A DNA stretch of 47,769 bases from Mesobacillus selenatarsenatis SF-1. GTDB taxonomy: Bacteria > Bacillota > Bacilli > Bacillales > Cytobacillaceae. The stretch lies in assembly GCF_000813125.1 (NCBI RefSeq), contig NZ_BASE01000066.1:1-47769 (forward strand), given 5' to 3'. Positions 31,673-40,213 of this stretch are shown one piece after another (position 1 is the stretch's first letter; each line of letters begins with the position of its first letter). Position numbers and translations under genes: made by a program. Below the pieces are notes generated by a model that saw only the letters and a list, made by a program, of their open reading frames with translations, was not told the origin of the DNA and searched no databases.

Positions 31673-32335
31673 ATGTCGATCGATAAACTCAGGAGATTGA
31701 ATAGAGCAGAGGATTCCGGGATCATGACCCACTATGAAAGTCTGCAGCAATATTGCCGGTTCCTCACTAAGAGCAGGTGGGACGGTGACGACCTTGTCCA
31801 GGAAGTTACGGTGAAGGCAATCCGCCATTATGAGCCGTCACAAATCAGCTCGCCTTTACTGAAAAAAATTGCTTATCACCAATGGGTGGATACGATTAGG
31901 AAGCAAGGTCGAGAGATTACGGGTATTCCAGAAAATCTTGCTTCATTCAATCAGGGGAGCGTAAGGGATACAGTTGAGATGGTTATGTCCAAATTGACGC
32001 CGAAGCAGGCAGTGATTTTTATCCTGAAGGAAGCGTTTCGCTTTCAATCGCGCGAGATCGCCGAGCACTTGGATTCAACGGAAATGGCCGTTAAAGCAGC
32101 ACTCCATCGTGCCAGGAAAAGGCTTGATAGGGAAGGAAACCTGCGTGAAGTGGACCAGGAACTGAACGAGGACGAAGAAAAGCTGCTGTCAGACTTGCTT
32201 TGTGAATCGCTTCAGTCTGAGGATCCGACTGTGTTGCTAGAAAATATCCAGGAAATCCCGGCACTTGCTCCATGTTCACCGGAAATGTCTCTCCACACCC
32301 GTTCACCTCTCTCTAGTTTTAAAATGGCTGCGTAA
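31673..32335 (+). CDS. ECF-type RNA polymerase sigma factor
   Basis: 220 residues from ATG 31673 behind AAAGGAG. Region 2 includes [30 protein letters not shown] (DDLVQE motif, read in parts), and region 4 is the helix-turn-helix [26 protein letters not shown] followed by [11 protein letters not shown]. The ~60-residue acidic C-terminal extension ([19 protein letters not shown]) is longer than in standard ECF factors. No anti-sigma factor gene adjoins it. It is followed 20 bases later by a clpP paralogue, which suggests protease-linked control or co-expression. Confidence 0.85.
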   Translation: MSIDKLRRLNRAEDSGIMTHYESLQQYCRFLTKSRWDGDDLVQEVTVKAIRHYEPSQISSPLLKKIAYHQWVDTIRKQGREITGIPENLASFNQGSVRDTVEMVMSKLTPKQAVIFILKEAFRFQSREIAEHLDSTEMAVKAALHRARKRLDREGNLREVDQELNEDEEKLLSDLLCESLQSEDPTVLLENIQEIPALAPCSPEMSLHTRSPLSSFKMAA

Positions 32336-32355
32336 GCAGGAAAGGGAGGAACATG

Positions 32356-32937
32356 ATGAGTACGATTCCTTATGTCATAGAACAATCCAACCGGGGAGAG
32401 CGTTCATACGACATTTATTCCCGGCTGTTAAAAGACCGAATCATCATGCTTGGAGATGAAATCAATGACCAGGTGGCAAACAGCGTTATTGCTCAGCTGC
32501 TATTTCTTGAAGCAGATAATCCTGAAAAGGATATCTCCATCTATATTAATAGTCCTGGAGGTTCAACCACAGCAGGCTTCGCAATTTTTGATACGATGGA
32601 ATACATCAAGCCCGACATCAGCACAATCTGCATCGGAATGGCCGCATCTTTTGGAGCCATGCTGCTGCTTGCCGGTACAAAAGGGAAACGATTTGCACTC
32701 CCAAACAGTGAAATCATGATTCATCAGCCGCTGGGAGGTGCAAGGGGCCAGGCGACAGAGATTGAGATTTCCGCCAAAAGAATTCTTAAGCTGCGGGATC
32801 ATGTGAATCAGATTATATCCAATAGAACTGGCCAGCCGGTAGAAAAAATCGAAAAGGATACAGACCGGGATTATTTCATGAGTGCACAGGAAGCTTTGGA
32901 GTATGGGATTATTGATAAGATAATTACACGAACATAA
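32356..32937 (+). CDS. ClpP-family protease subunit (paralogue)
   Basis: 193 residues. ATG 32356 is preferred over the adjacent ATG 32353 by spacing from GGGAGG. The triad falls at the canonical places: Ser98 in GMAASFGAM, His123 in MIHQPLGG, and Asp172 in DTDRDYF. The IDxxIxTR C-terminus is present as IIDKIITRT. ClpP forms the 14-mer proteolytic chamber fed by Clp ATPases. The SFGAM variant (usually SMGAF/L), the position behind a sigma factor gene and the absence of clp neighbours suggest an accessory ClpP, with the main one elsewhere. Confidence 0.92.
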   Translation: MSTIPYVIEQSNRGERSYDIYSRLLKDRIIMLGDEINDQVANSVIAQLLFLEADNPEKDISIYINSPGGSTTAGFAIFDTMEYIKPDISTICIGMAASFGAMLLLAGTKGKRFALPNSEIMIHQPLGGARGQATEIEISAKRILKLRDHVNQIISNRTGQPVEKIEKDTDRDYFMSAQEALEYGIIDKIITRT

Positions 32938-32939
32938 TG

Positions 32940-32967
32940 AAGGGCTGCCTAGGCAGCTCTTTTTGTT
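32940..32967 (+). terminator. Terminator of the sigma factor-clpP operon
   Basis: AGGGCTGCC-TA-GGCAGCTCTTTTT hairpin (one G-T pair). Confidence 0.85.
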
Positions 32968-33187
32968 TTGAAGCTATTAAACAGAATTGGTAAAAGCAAG
33001 AGGATTTCCCTACTCAAAAATCGAATGTAATTTAAAAGGTTTTTAATAAATGTGCCATGTGACAACCTAATTTCATGATGTTGTGAATAAAGTTTATATA
33101 GGTACCACTCCTATCTGTAACTAGAAGAGCATAAGAATGCTCCTCTCTTACAAATAATCTGAATAATCAAATAAAGGAGGAAATTAT

Positions 33188-34522
33188 GTGCAGAACACCC
33201 CTGAAGTAAACACCGGAAAACAGCCAGAAATACCATCATCAACCCTAAGTATGATAAAGTTTTTCGTATTTAGTGCGATTGGCATTTTCATGTTTTTTGT
33301 TCCGATCACTGTTGGAGAAAAATCATCAATCCCGCTCGATCACTTAGTTACTTGGTTTAATACCACTTTTTCTGCAGCCGTTCCGTATTATGCATTCATT
33401 GTTATTTTATTGGGAGCCATTTATCCTTTTTACAGAAAAACGTGGAACAAAAATACGACGACTATCGTTTTTTCTTTGCTAAAAGTACTAGGAGTAGTAG
33501 TAGCGTTGATGCTACTGACGAAGGTCGGGCCAGCATGGCTCTTTGAACCAAGCATGGGGCCGTTCTTGTATGAAAAGCTCGTTATACCAGTTGGTGTCCT
33601 CGTGCCAATCGGATCTGTATTTTTGGCGCTGCTAGTTGGCTATGGACTGCTTGAATTTCTTGGCGTATTATTGCAGCCAATCATGAGGCCTGTCTGGAAG
33701 ACACCAGGACGGGCTGCGATTGACGCTGTTGCTTCCTTTGTAGGAAGCTATTCGATTGGCCTTCTGATCACCAACCGCGTGTTCAAGGAAGGCAAGTATA
33801 CTATAAAAGAAGCCACTATTATCGCAACAGGTTTCTCTACCGTTTCAGCGACGTTTATGATTGTAGTTGCGAAAACATTAGGATTAATGGAAGTATGGAA
33901 TACCTATTTCTGGACTACGCTTTTCGTTACATTTCTTGTAACCGCTATCACGGTCAGGTTGCGCCCTCTACGAACGGTTAGTGATGAATATTATGAGGGC
34001 AAAGGTGTACCTGAGGAACCAGTGACTGAAAATCGCTTGAAAACGGCGTGGACTGGAGCTATGAGCGCATCAAACAAAGCACCTTCTCTTGGCAAAAACA
34101 TACTGGATAACTTGCGAGATGGATTTATCATGACGATGGGAATTTTGCCTTCGATTCTGTCTGTAGGATTGTTGGGGCTTGTTTTAGCAGAATTCACCCC
34201 AGTGTTTGATCTTATTGGCTACATTTTCTATCCATTCACATTGATTCTCCAGATTCCAGAGCCAATGCTGGCAGCGAAGGCATCCGCTATTGAAATTGCC
34301 GAAATGTTCCTGCCTGCTTTGCTTGTAACAGAAGCTCCAATGATCACAAAGTTTGTCATCGGCGTTGTTTCTGTTTCAGCTATTATCTTTTTCTCCGCGC
34401 TGATTCCAAGCATTATGTCGACAGAAATACCAATCAGCCTGCGGAAATTGGTAGTCATCTGGATACAGAGGACCATCCTGACGCTCATCATAGTAGCACC
34501 GATTGCACATCTTTTGTTTTGA
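33188..34522 (+). CDS. YjiH-family membrane protein (nucleoside recognition/Gate domain)
   Basis: 444 residues, GTG start with AAAGGAGG upstream. Ten to eleven hydrophobic segments. The VASFVGSYSIGLLITNRVFKEG-type Gate block (here read as FVGSYSIGLLIT) and the KASAIEIAEMFLPALLV stretch define the YjiH/nucleoside recognition family. These are thought to be transporters, sometimes near histidine or urate genes, but no substrate is established. A GAGCAT-AAGA-ATGCTC hairpin lies in the leader at ~33127-33142. The gene is monocistronic. Confidence 0.85.
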   Translation: MQNTPEVNTGKQPEIPSSTLSMIKFFVFSAIGIFMFFVPITVGEKSSIPLDHLVTWFNTTFSAAVPYYAFIVILLGAIYPFYRKTWNKNTTTIVFSLLKVLGVVVALMLLTKVGPAWLFEPSMGPFLYEKLVIPVGVLVPIGSVFLALLVGYGLLEFLGVLLQPIMRPVWKTPGRAAIDAVASFVGSYSIGLLITNRVFKEGKYTIKEATIIATGFSTVSATFMIVVAKTLGLMEVWNTYFWTTLFVTFLVTAITVRLRPLRTVSDEYYEGKGVPEEPVTENRLKTAWTGAMSASNKAPSLGKNILDNLRDGFIMTMGILPSILSVGLLGLVLAEFTPVFDLIGYIFYPFTLILQIPEPMLAAKASAIEIAEMFLPALLVTEAPMITKFVIGVVSVSAIIFFSALIPSIMSTEIPISLRKLVVIWIQRTILTLIIVAPIAHLLF

Positions 34523-34540
34523 TATGGAAGTTATTTAGTG

Positions 34541-34566
34541 GGCTGCTTTGCAGCTCATTTTTATTT
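34541..34566 (+). terminator. Terminator of the YjiH gene
   Basis: GGGCTGC-TTT-GCAGCTC hairpin then ATTTTTATTTTTTT. Confidence 0.8.
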
Positions 34567-34681
34567 TTTTCTAGAACTGATAAAGCGAAACTGTTATAAT
34601 CGAATTTATATTTTTAAAATTCAGAGCAATCAATCTCAAAAAACACAGCATGAAGTAAATGAACGGTAAAGGGGAATGACC

Positions 34682-35863
34682 ATGAATCTCTACGGATCAG
34701 AAAAGATTAGAAAAATGACATCAAGTATTTTTCAGGAAGTGGTTGACCGTAAGCAGGCTGCCTTGATGGATGGGAAAGATGTGATTGACTTGAGTATAGG
34801 GAGTCCAGATTTTGCGCCGCCTTCTTTTGTTATGGAGGAGCTTGCAAAATATTCGATGGATCCAGGGAAGTACGGATACACGTTAAAGGGAATTAGTGAA
34901 TTTAATGACGCTGTTAAATATTTTTACCAGCAGCGTTATTCGGTTGAACTAGAAGCTGATAGTGAGGTACTACAGCTAATGGGCTCCCAGGATGGGCTTG
35001 CGCATCTTGCTACTGCGATCATTGATCCTGGTGATTATGTACTGGTTCCAGATCCGGGATACCCAATCTATGAAGCTAGCGTAACTATCGCAGGAGGAAC
35101 TATTTATCCTATGCCTTTGCTGGAGGAAAATAATTTCCTTCCGCAGCTGAATGAAATTCCTCTTGAAGTTTTACAAAAGACGAAAATGATGATCTTGAGC
35201 TATCCCGGAAATCCTGTCACTGCACTCGCTGACCGAAGTTTTTTTGAACAAGTTGTCGAATTCGCCAAAGTACATAACATCCTGGTCGTACATGACTTCG
35301 CCTATTCTGAATTGATTTATGATAATAACCCGCAAATCAGTTTCTTATCTGTTCAGGGTGCTAAGGAAGTGGGGGTTGAGTTCAATTCGCTCTCGAAAAC
35401 TTTCAATATGGCAGGATGCCGTATTGGCTACGTTGCTGGAAATGCACAGGTTATCAGTATTCTTGCTTCCTTCAAATCACATATCGATTACGGAATCTTT
35501 TACCCAATCCAAAAAGCAGCGATTGCCGCACTGACTTCTGATTACTCTTTCCTGAAGGATCAGCTAAAGCAGTATGAAGCACGGCGAGATGCTTTAGTAT
35601 CAGGGTTTCGGGACAGTGGGTGGCAAGTGGCCAATTCTCCTGCAACGATGTTTGTGTGGGCAAAAATTCCTGCCGGCTGGAAATCACGGGATTTTGCCTT
35701 CAAGCTAATTGATGAGGAAGGGATTGCCGTCGTTCCTGGTGGCGCTTTTGGCGAGCAAGGCGAAGGGTATGTCAGAATCGCTATGGTTCAGCCGCCGGAA
35801 AGATTAATGGAAGCCTCTCAGCGGGTAAATAAATTCTTGTCAGGCTTTCCAATCGGAATTTAA
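34682..35863 (+). CDS. Class I/II PLP-dependent aminotransferase
   Basis: 393 residues. ATG 34682 is seven bases from AAGGGGA, while ATG 34676 abuts it. The PLP lysine is K239 in NSLSKTFNMAG. Other fold-type I blocks are GSQDGLAH, VPDPGYPIYE and DFAYSELIYD. The usual YPNNPTGA substrate block reads YPGNPVTA here. It resembles LL-diaminopimelate- or aspartate-type aminotransferases. The exact amino donor cannot be assigned. Lies just upstream of an S-box leader but is not under its control. Confidence 0.88.
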   Translation: MNLYGSEKIRKMTSSIFQEVVDRKQAALMDGKDVIDLSIGSPDFAPPSFVMEELAKYSMDPGKYGYTLKGISEFNDAVKYFYQQRYSVELEADSEVLQLMGSQDGLAHLATAIIDPGDYVLVPDPGYPIYEASVTIAGGTIYPMPLLEENNFLPQLNEIPLEVLQKTKMMILSYPGNPVTALADRSFFEQVVEFAKVHNILVVHDFAYSELIYDNNPQISFLSVQGAKEVGVEFNSLSKTFNMAGCRIGYVAGNAQVISILASFKSHIDYGIFYPIQKAAIAALTSDYSFLKDQLKQYEARRDALVSGFRDSGWQVANSPATMFVWAKIPAGWKSRDFAFKLIDEEGIAVVPGGAFGEQGEGYVRIAMVQPPERLMEASQRVNKFLSGFPIGI

Positions 35864-35944
35864 AATATATTTCGATAAACGAATTGACTTTTAAATGAAT
35901 TTGGAATATTATCACTTTAACGAATTAAAACTTAATAATTTTGT

Positions 35945-36052
35945 CTTCTTATCAAGAGAGGTGGAGGGAAAGGCCCTGCGAAACCTCGGCAACAGGTTCT
36001 GATTGAATACTGTGCCAATTCCTGCGGACGATTAAGTCTGAAAGATGAGAAG
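35945..36052 (+). promoter_or_regulatory. SAM-I riboswitch (S-box)
   Basis: P1 is formed by CTTCTTATC (35945-35953) and GATGAGAAG (36044-36052). Between them lie the conserved S-box segments: AGAGAGGTGGAGGG, CCCTGCGAAACCTCGGCAAC, GTGCCAATTCCTGC and GTCTGAAAGAT. High S-adenosylmethionine would favour the terminator that follows, so the downstream genes should be on when methionine/SAM is low. Confidence 0.95.
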
Positions 36053-36065
36053 AGAGTATGATATG

Positions 36066-36093
36066 GCTCTCTTCTTTAAGAAGGGAGCTTTTT
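36066..36093 (+). terminator. Riboswitch-controlled terminator
   Basis: GCTCTCTTC-TTTAA-GAAGGGAGC hairpin with TTTTT, 14 bases after the S-box. The 5' arm can alternatively pair with the AAGAGAG at the end of P1 as the antiterminator. Confidence 0.9.
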
Positions 36094-36112
36094 GTTATTA
36101 GGAGGCTTATTT

Positions 36113-36172
36113 ATGAGTCTCTATTGTTTTTTCTTTAAAACCAACTTAACAGGTTGGTTAAGTTGTGATTAA
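36113..36172 (+). CDS. Possible 19-residue leader peptide
   Basis: ATG seven bases after TAGGAGG encodes MSLYCFFFKTNLTGWLSCD and stops 22 bases before the monooxygenase gene. It has two cysteines, one next to last. An inverted repeat CAACTTAAC / GTTAAGTTG lies inside the frame. A cysteine-responsive attenuation or coupling role would fit the sulfur context, but no experimental family is known to me. Confidence 0.4.
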   Translation: MSLYCFFFKTNLTGWLSCD

Positions 36173-36193
36173 ATATGCAGAGGAGAGATTAGG

Positions 36194-37243
36194 ATGAAAT
36201 ATGGCTTTTGGCTGCCGATTTTTGGCGGATGGCTTAGGAATGTAGAGGATGAAAATATGCCGCCTACCTTCGATTATGCGAAGCAGGTGATTCAATCAGC
36301 AGAACAATGGGGCTACTCTACCACTTTGATAGCAGAGTTATATCTAAATGATATCAAAGGTCCTGAGCACGATTCCCTTGAAGCATGGACTACGGCTGCT
36401 GCTCTGGCTTCTGTTACTGAAAAAATAGAAATTATGGCTGCAGTTAGACCCGGTTTCCATAATCCTGCAGTCACAGCAAAGATGGCGGCGAATATAGACC
36501 AAATCAGCAAAGGGCGTTTTACCCTTAATGTAGTTTCAGCATGGTGGGAGGAAGAGGCACGCCAGTACGGCGGGATTTTTACCGAGCATGATGAGCGATA
36601 TGATCGTACTACTGAATTCATTGATGTACTAAAAGGACTATGGAGTGAAGACAGCTATACTTATGAAGGTAAGTTTTATCAGCTAAAGGATGCAAAGTTG
36701 TTCCCGAAACCTGTTCAGCGTCCAAATCCAATTCTATATGCTGGCGGGGAAAGTCCAAAGGGAAAGCAAACGATTGTTGAAAAATGCGATGCCTATGTCA
36801 TGCATGGTGGGACAGTCGAAGAAATACATCGAAAAATAACAGATATGAAGACGCGCAGGACTGCTACGTCAAATCCTGATCTGTCAGAGTTCGGAATGGC
36901 CGCATACGTCATTTGCCGGGATACCGATGAGGAGGCATTTGCTGAATTGGAACGTATTACGGATGTTAAAGAATCCAGTGCCTATGCAGGCTTTAAAGAT
37001 TTTACGAGCAAATCTCAGCTTGAACAGCAAATCCAGCTGCAGGATTATTCAGTATCCAACAGAGGGTTGCGACCGAATTTGGTTGGCACTCCGGAGCAAA
37101 TTGCCGAGCGGATTTTACAGTATGAAGAAGCCGGATTGGGTTTGCTGTTGCTGCAATTCTCTCCGCAGCTAGACGAAATGAAACGCTTTGCTAGTCAGGT
37201 AATGCCGCTTGTTGAGGAAAAAAGGAAGCAAGTGATTGTTTGA
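36194..37243 (+). CDS. FMN-dependent (LLM-class) monooxygenase, SsuD/SfnG-like
   Basis: 349 residues. The N-terminus KYGFWLPIFGGWLRNVEDE and the blocks AAVRPGFHNPAVTAKMAA and NVVSAWWEEEARQYGG belong to the luciferase-like family that includes alkanesulfonate (SsuD) and dimethylsulfone (SfnG) monooxygenases. These use FMNH2 and O2 to release sulfite from organosulfur compounds. The SAM riboswitch directly upstream supports a sulfur-scavenging role for methionine or cysteine supply. No FMN reductase or sulfonate transporter gene is adjacent, so these must be elsewhere. The next gene is 30 bases downstream. Confidence 0.88.
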   Translation: MKYGFWLPIFGGWLRNVEDENMPPTFDYAKQVIQSAEQWGYSTTLIAELYLNDIKGPEHDSLEAWTTAAALASVTEKIEIMAAVRPGFHNPAVTAKMAANIDQISKGRFTLNVVSAWWEEEARQYGGIFTEHDERYDRTTEFIDVLKGLWSEDSYTYEGKFYQLKDAKLFPKPVQRPNPILYAGGESPKGKQTIVEKCDAYVMHGGTVEEIHRKITDMKTRRTATSNPDLSEFGMAAYVICRDTDEEAFAELERITDVKESSAYAGFKDFTSKSQLEQQIQLQDYSVSNRGLRPNLVGTPEQIAERILQYEEAGLGLLLLQFSPQLDEMKRFASQVMPLVEEKRKQVIV

Positions 37244-37273
37244 TAGATATTAGACTAAGGAGATGAAGGAATA

Positions 37274-38227
37274 ATGAGCAAAGTATACATCATCCATGAA
37301 AATAGCGAATGGACAGTCCATTTGACAAAGCGGCTGGAAGAGCTGGGAGTTCCATATGAAGAATGGCATCTAGACGAGGGGCTGCTAGAATTGTCGAAAG
37401 AACCTCCTGAAGGTATCTATTATAGCAGAATGAGCGCTTCGTCTCACACAAGAGGCCATCGTTTCGCTCCTGAATATACAGCTCAGGTATTATCATGGCT
37501 TGAGATCCACGGCCGGAAAGTATTCAACGGATCTCGCGCGCTTGAACTGGAGGTAAGCAAGGTTAAGCAATATCTTGAGCTGAACAAGCATGGAGTAAGG
37601 ACTCCAAGAACAATTGCGGCTGTGGGTAAAAAACAGCTACTAGTGGCAGCCAGGAAATTTGACGGGATACCATTTATAACTAAGCACAATCGGGCAGGAA
37701 AAGGTCTTGGCGTTCAGCTATTTCAATCGATTGAAGCACTGAAGGCATATGTTGAGGGACCTTCTTTTGAAGAACCTGTCGATGGTGTGACGCTTATTCA
37801 GGAATATATCCAATCCCCGGATAGCTATATAACAAGATGCGAGTTTGTCGGCGGCGAGTTTGTTTATGCGGTGAGAGTGGATACATCTGAAGGATTTGAA
37901 CTATGTCCGGCTGATGCCTGCCAGATTGGGGACCTTTTCTGCCCTGTTGGCGAAGAAGTTGAAGAGAAGCCAAAATTCCAGGTTATCGAAGGATTTAGTG
38001 ATCCAATCATTGATCAATATAAGAGAGTACTAGAAGCAAATAATATTAATGTTGCTGGAATTGAATTCATCAAAAATGAGTCAGGTGAAATCTTCACTTA
38101 CGATATCAATACAAATACGAATTATAATTCTGATGCTGAAGCAAAAGCTGGGAAGTTCGGCATGATGCAGCTGGCAAAGTTTTTAGGAGAAGAGCTGGCT
38201 GCGGAGTATGGGGTTGTGACAAAATAA
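37274..38227 (+). CDS. RimK-like ATP-grasp ligase in the S-box operon
   Basis: 317 residues, AAGGAG site. The ATP-grasp fold is seen in PFITKHNRAGKGLGVQLF (nucleotide loop, residues ~134-151), VTLIQEYIQSPDSYITRCEF, and the metal-binding end FTYDINTNTNYN (~272-283). ATP-grasp enzymes join a carboxylate to an amine or thiol through an acyl phosphate. Cys216 and the CQIGDLFC pair are unusual. It is co-transcribed with the monooxygenase under the SAM riboswitch. A role in making or trimming a sulfur-containing amide is inferred only. Confidence 0.82.
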   Translation: MSKVYIIHENSEWTVHLTKRLEELGVPYEEWHLDEGLLELSKEPPEGIYYSRMSASSHTRGHRFAPEYTAQVLSWLEIHGRKVFNGSRALELEVSKVKQYLELNKHGVRTPRTIAAVGKKQLLVAARKFDGIPFITKHNRAGKGLGVQLFQSIEALKAYVEGPSFEEPVDGVTLIQEYIQSPDSYITRCEFVGGEFVYAVRVDTSEGFELCPADACQIGDLFCPVGEEVEEKPKFQVIEGFSDPIIDQYKRVLEANNINVAGIEFIKNESGEIFTYDINTNTNYNSDAEAKAGKFGMMQLAKFLGEELAAEYGVVTK

Positions 38228-38297
38228 TTTATAAATTTGGATAAATTTTGAAACTTTCCTGAGATTCCTCCGTATTAAAACGTAAGGGGGAGATCAG

Positions 38298-38843
38298 ATG
38301 AAAAAGTTAGCGTTTATTCCTTTAATTCTTGTGTTACTGCTTTTCGGCTGCCAGCAAAAACAAAATGCAGCGCTCGATACTAGTAAAATTGAGAAAGTTG
38401 AACCAACTGGGAATGCCACCGAGGAACAATTGAAAAGTATTCCCATTCTATATAATGTACCATCTCTAAAAGTAGGATTAGATGCATTGCCATTTGAAGT
38501 AAACCCACCCAAAGATTTTCCATTTAAGGCAATGCCGCTGAAAATGACCATTGAAGATTTTAAGCACGACGGGAAAGAGTTACGAGTCAATTTTGAGAGT
38601 TTTTCAAAAAACAAAGAGGATAAAATCATTTTCTTAATCACTGTCCATAATTTTAAAGTTGAATATGCAGAAGGTCCAGGGGAGGAAGTTGAGTTAGCTG
38701 GTGGGACGGTAGGAGATTATATGAAAGGAACTCTCGTTTTTGAAAGGGATGGAATCTATTATAGTGTTGGCTATTACAATCCGAGTATCTCAGAAGAGCA
38801 GTCGAAGAAAGACACTATTGCATTGGCCAATCAAATGTTATAA
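38298..38843 (+). CDS. Lipoprotein of unknown function
   Basis: 181 residues. The signal ends LLLFGC with Cys18 as the lipidation site, after KKLAFIPLILVL. The mature part is mostly beta-like with a KDFPFKAMPLKMTIEDF block and no recognised domain. Strong AAGGGGGAG site. Ends at a terminator. Extracytoplasmic, attached to the membrane. Confidence 0.75.
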   Translation: MKKLAFIPLILVLLLFGCQQKQNAALDTSKIEKVEPTGNATEEQLKSIPILYNVPSLKVGLDALPFEVNPPKDFPFKAMPLKMTIEDFKHDGKELRVNFESFSKNKEDKIIFLITVHNFKVEYAEGPGEEVELAGGTVGDYMKGTLVFERDGIYYSVGYYNPSISEEQSKKDTIALANQML

Positions 38844-38852
38844 CGGTGAGAA

Positions 38853-38880
38853 GAACGCAAAAAGTTTTGCGTTCTTTTTT
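38853..38880 (+). terminator. Terminator of the lipoprotein gene
   Basis: Perfect 10-bp stem GAACGCAAAA / TTTTGCGTTC with a T6 run. Confidence 0.9.
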
Positions 38881-38913
38881 AGTAGTTACAGTTAACGACT
38901 CACCAAAAAAATC

Positions 38914-39786
38914 TTAGTCAGCGATGATTTGAGATTTTAGTATACCTTCAATCTCCTGTCTCGTTTGAAAACCGTCGTTCAAAAACAGTAGGCGGAAATA
39001 AAACGATTTTATAAACTGATTTAAGTTCGTGTTTTTCCGAAAGAAATAGGGTGTATATCCAGTTTTGTTTTTGATATCCGTTACTTTTTTTGATAGATTC
39101 GCAATCCACTCTTTTAATAGATTTTCATCCATCCCTTTTTCTAGTAGGGCTATTACAGCATAAATTAGCCGCTCATCTTCTTCATCGACATAGGCTGTGT
39201 CTTTCAAGATGCAACCGCCGATTGTATTAAGGCATTCGCTTGCTAAAGCAAGATCAAATAACGGATGTTTGACTGCCTCAGCCAATAAGTCTGCACCATG
39301 TGCTATAGAGTGGGCCCAGCCTTTTTCTTCGACGTAGCCTCGCGTATCTTCTTCTTTTTGTAAGTATAGAATGCTGCTCTCTATGGCTTTAAGGGCCATC
39401 TCTTCCGAAAGGAATTGTTCTTCACGATCCCTGTCTAAAATTAGAGCTATGACTAGCGTTGAAAATGCCCTCGTAAATACGGAATCATCATTCGTCGAAC
39501 CGATGCCTAAAAATAAGTGCTTTTGGTCAAGGCATGTCTCGATTAAATATTCCATTTGCTTATGATTCAAATAACCATCTTTCGTAAAATAATAAAACGA
39601 AGTATAAATCAGTTTGTCCCTTAATTGCGCTTCAGTTGAGCCGATATGCTCAACCATCTGTATAATAAGCTGATCAAGATCCTTGCTTTTAATCGTTTCA
39701 GGTTTTTTAAAATCTAATTCTTTTAATACTACCTTTAATTGTTCAGCAGTCATCAGTTCATACTCATCCTTCGCTTGAGTTATCAT
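38914..39786 (-). CDS. DUF2785-family protein
   Basis: About 291 residues from ATG 39786. The open frame runs to GTG 39870 and an inner ATG at 39753 is also possible, since no start has a clear ribosome site. Helical protein with the blocks HIGSTEAQLRDKLIYTSFYY, FTRAFSTLVIALIL and KGWAHSIAHGADLLAEAVKHP, the last being the hallmark of DUF2785. Soluble. No function is established for the family, which is common in Bacillus. Confidence 0.78.
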   Translation of the reverse strand: MITQAKDEYELMTAEQLKVVLKELDFKKPETIKSKDLDQLIIQMVEHIGSTEAQLRDKLIYTSFYYFTKDGYLNHKQMEYLIETCLDQKHLFLGIGSTNDDSVFTRAFSTLVIALILDRDREEQFLSEEMALKAIESSILYLQKEEDTRGYVEEKGWAHSIAHGADLLAEAVKHPLFDLALASECLNTIGGCILKDTAYVDEEDERLIYAVIALLEKGMDENLLKEWIANLSKKVTDIKNKTGYTPYFFRKNTNLNQFIKSFYFRLLFLNDGFQTRQEIEGILKSQIIAD

Positions 39787-39888
39787 ATTGATTTTAGCAT
39801 ATTTTACCTGCTTGAAAATATTACCTACCAACCAATTTTCCGGAGTAGATCTTTCTAATTCACCGCACACTAAATATAGGTGATATTG

Positions 39889-40182
39889 ATGAAAAAAATA
39901 CTATATTTCATAATTTGGATAAGCTGCATTGGCCTTTTGTCTTTCGCGTATGAGGATTACCTCTATTTTCAATTTAAGGTGGATTCTGCACAAGGGATTG
40001 TGGAGGATAAAGGGGTAGGTATTACAACCAAGAATTTCTATGGGAATTTTACCGAGGAACGGGAATACTGGATTCAGCTTGATGGGAAAAGAATTGTGGT
40101 CTCTAAAGCAATTTACGAGCATGCGCAGCAACACAAGGAGATTAATTTTATGAAGACTCAGCATGGCATGGTGATTGAATAA
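39889..40182 (+). CDS. Small exported or membrane-anchored protein
   Basis: 97 residues from ATG 39889 behind AGGTGATA. N-terminal hydrophobic segment (~residues 4-20, YFIIWISCIGLLSFA) and a small beta-rich domain (VEDKGVGITTKNFYGNF). No family recognised. It converges on the VWA lipoprotein gene and shares the terminator between them. Confidence 0.6.
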   Translation: MKKILYFIIWISCIGLLSFAYEDYLYFQFKVDSAQGIVEDKGVGITTKNFYGNFTEEREYWIQLDGKRIVVSKAIYEHAQQHKEINFMKTQHGMVIE

Positions 40183-40213
40183 AAAAGATGGCCCGATAGG
40201 ACCATCTTTTTTA
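40182..40213. terminator. Bidirectional terminator
   Basis: AAAAAAGATGG / CCATCTTTTTT stem with inner CC/GG pairs, between convergent genes. Confidence 0.9.
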
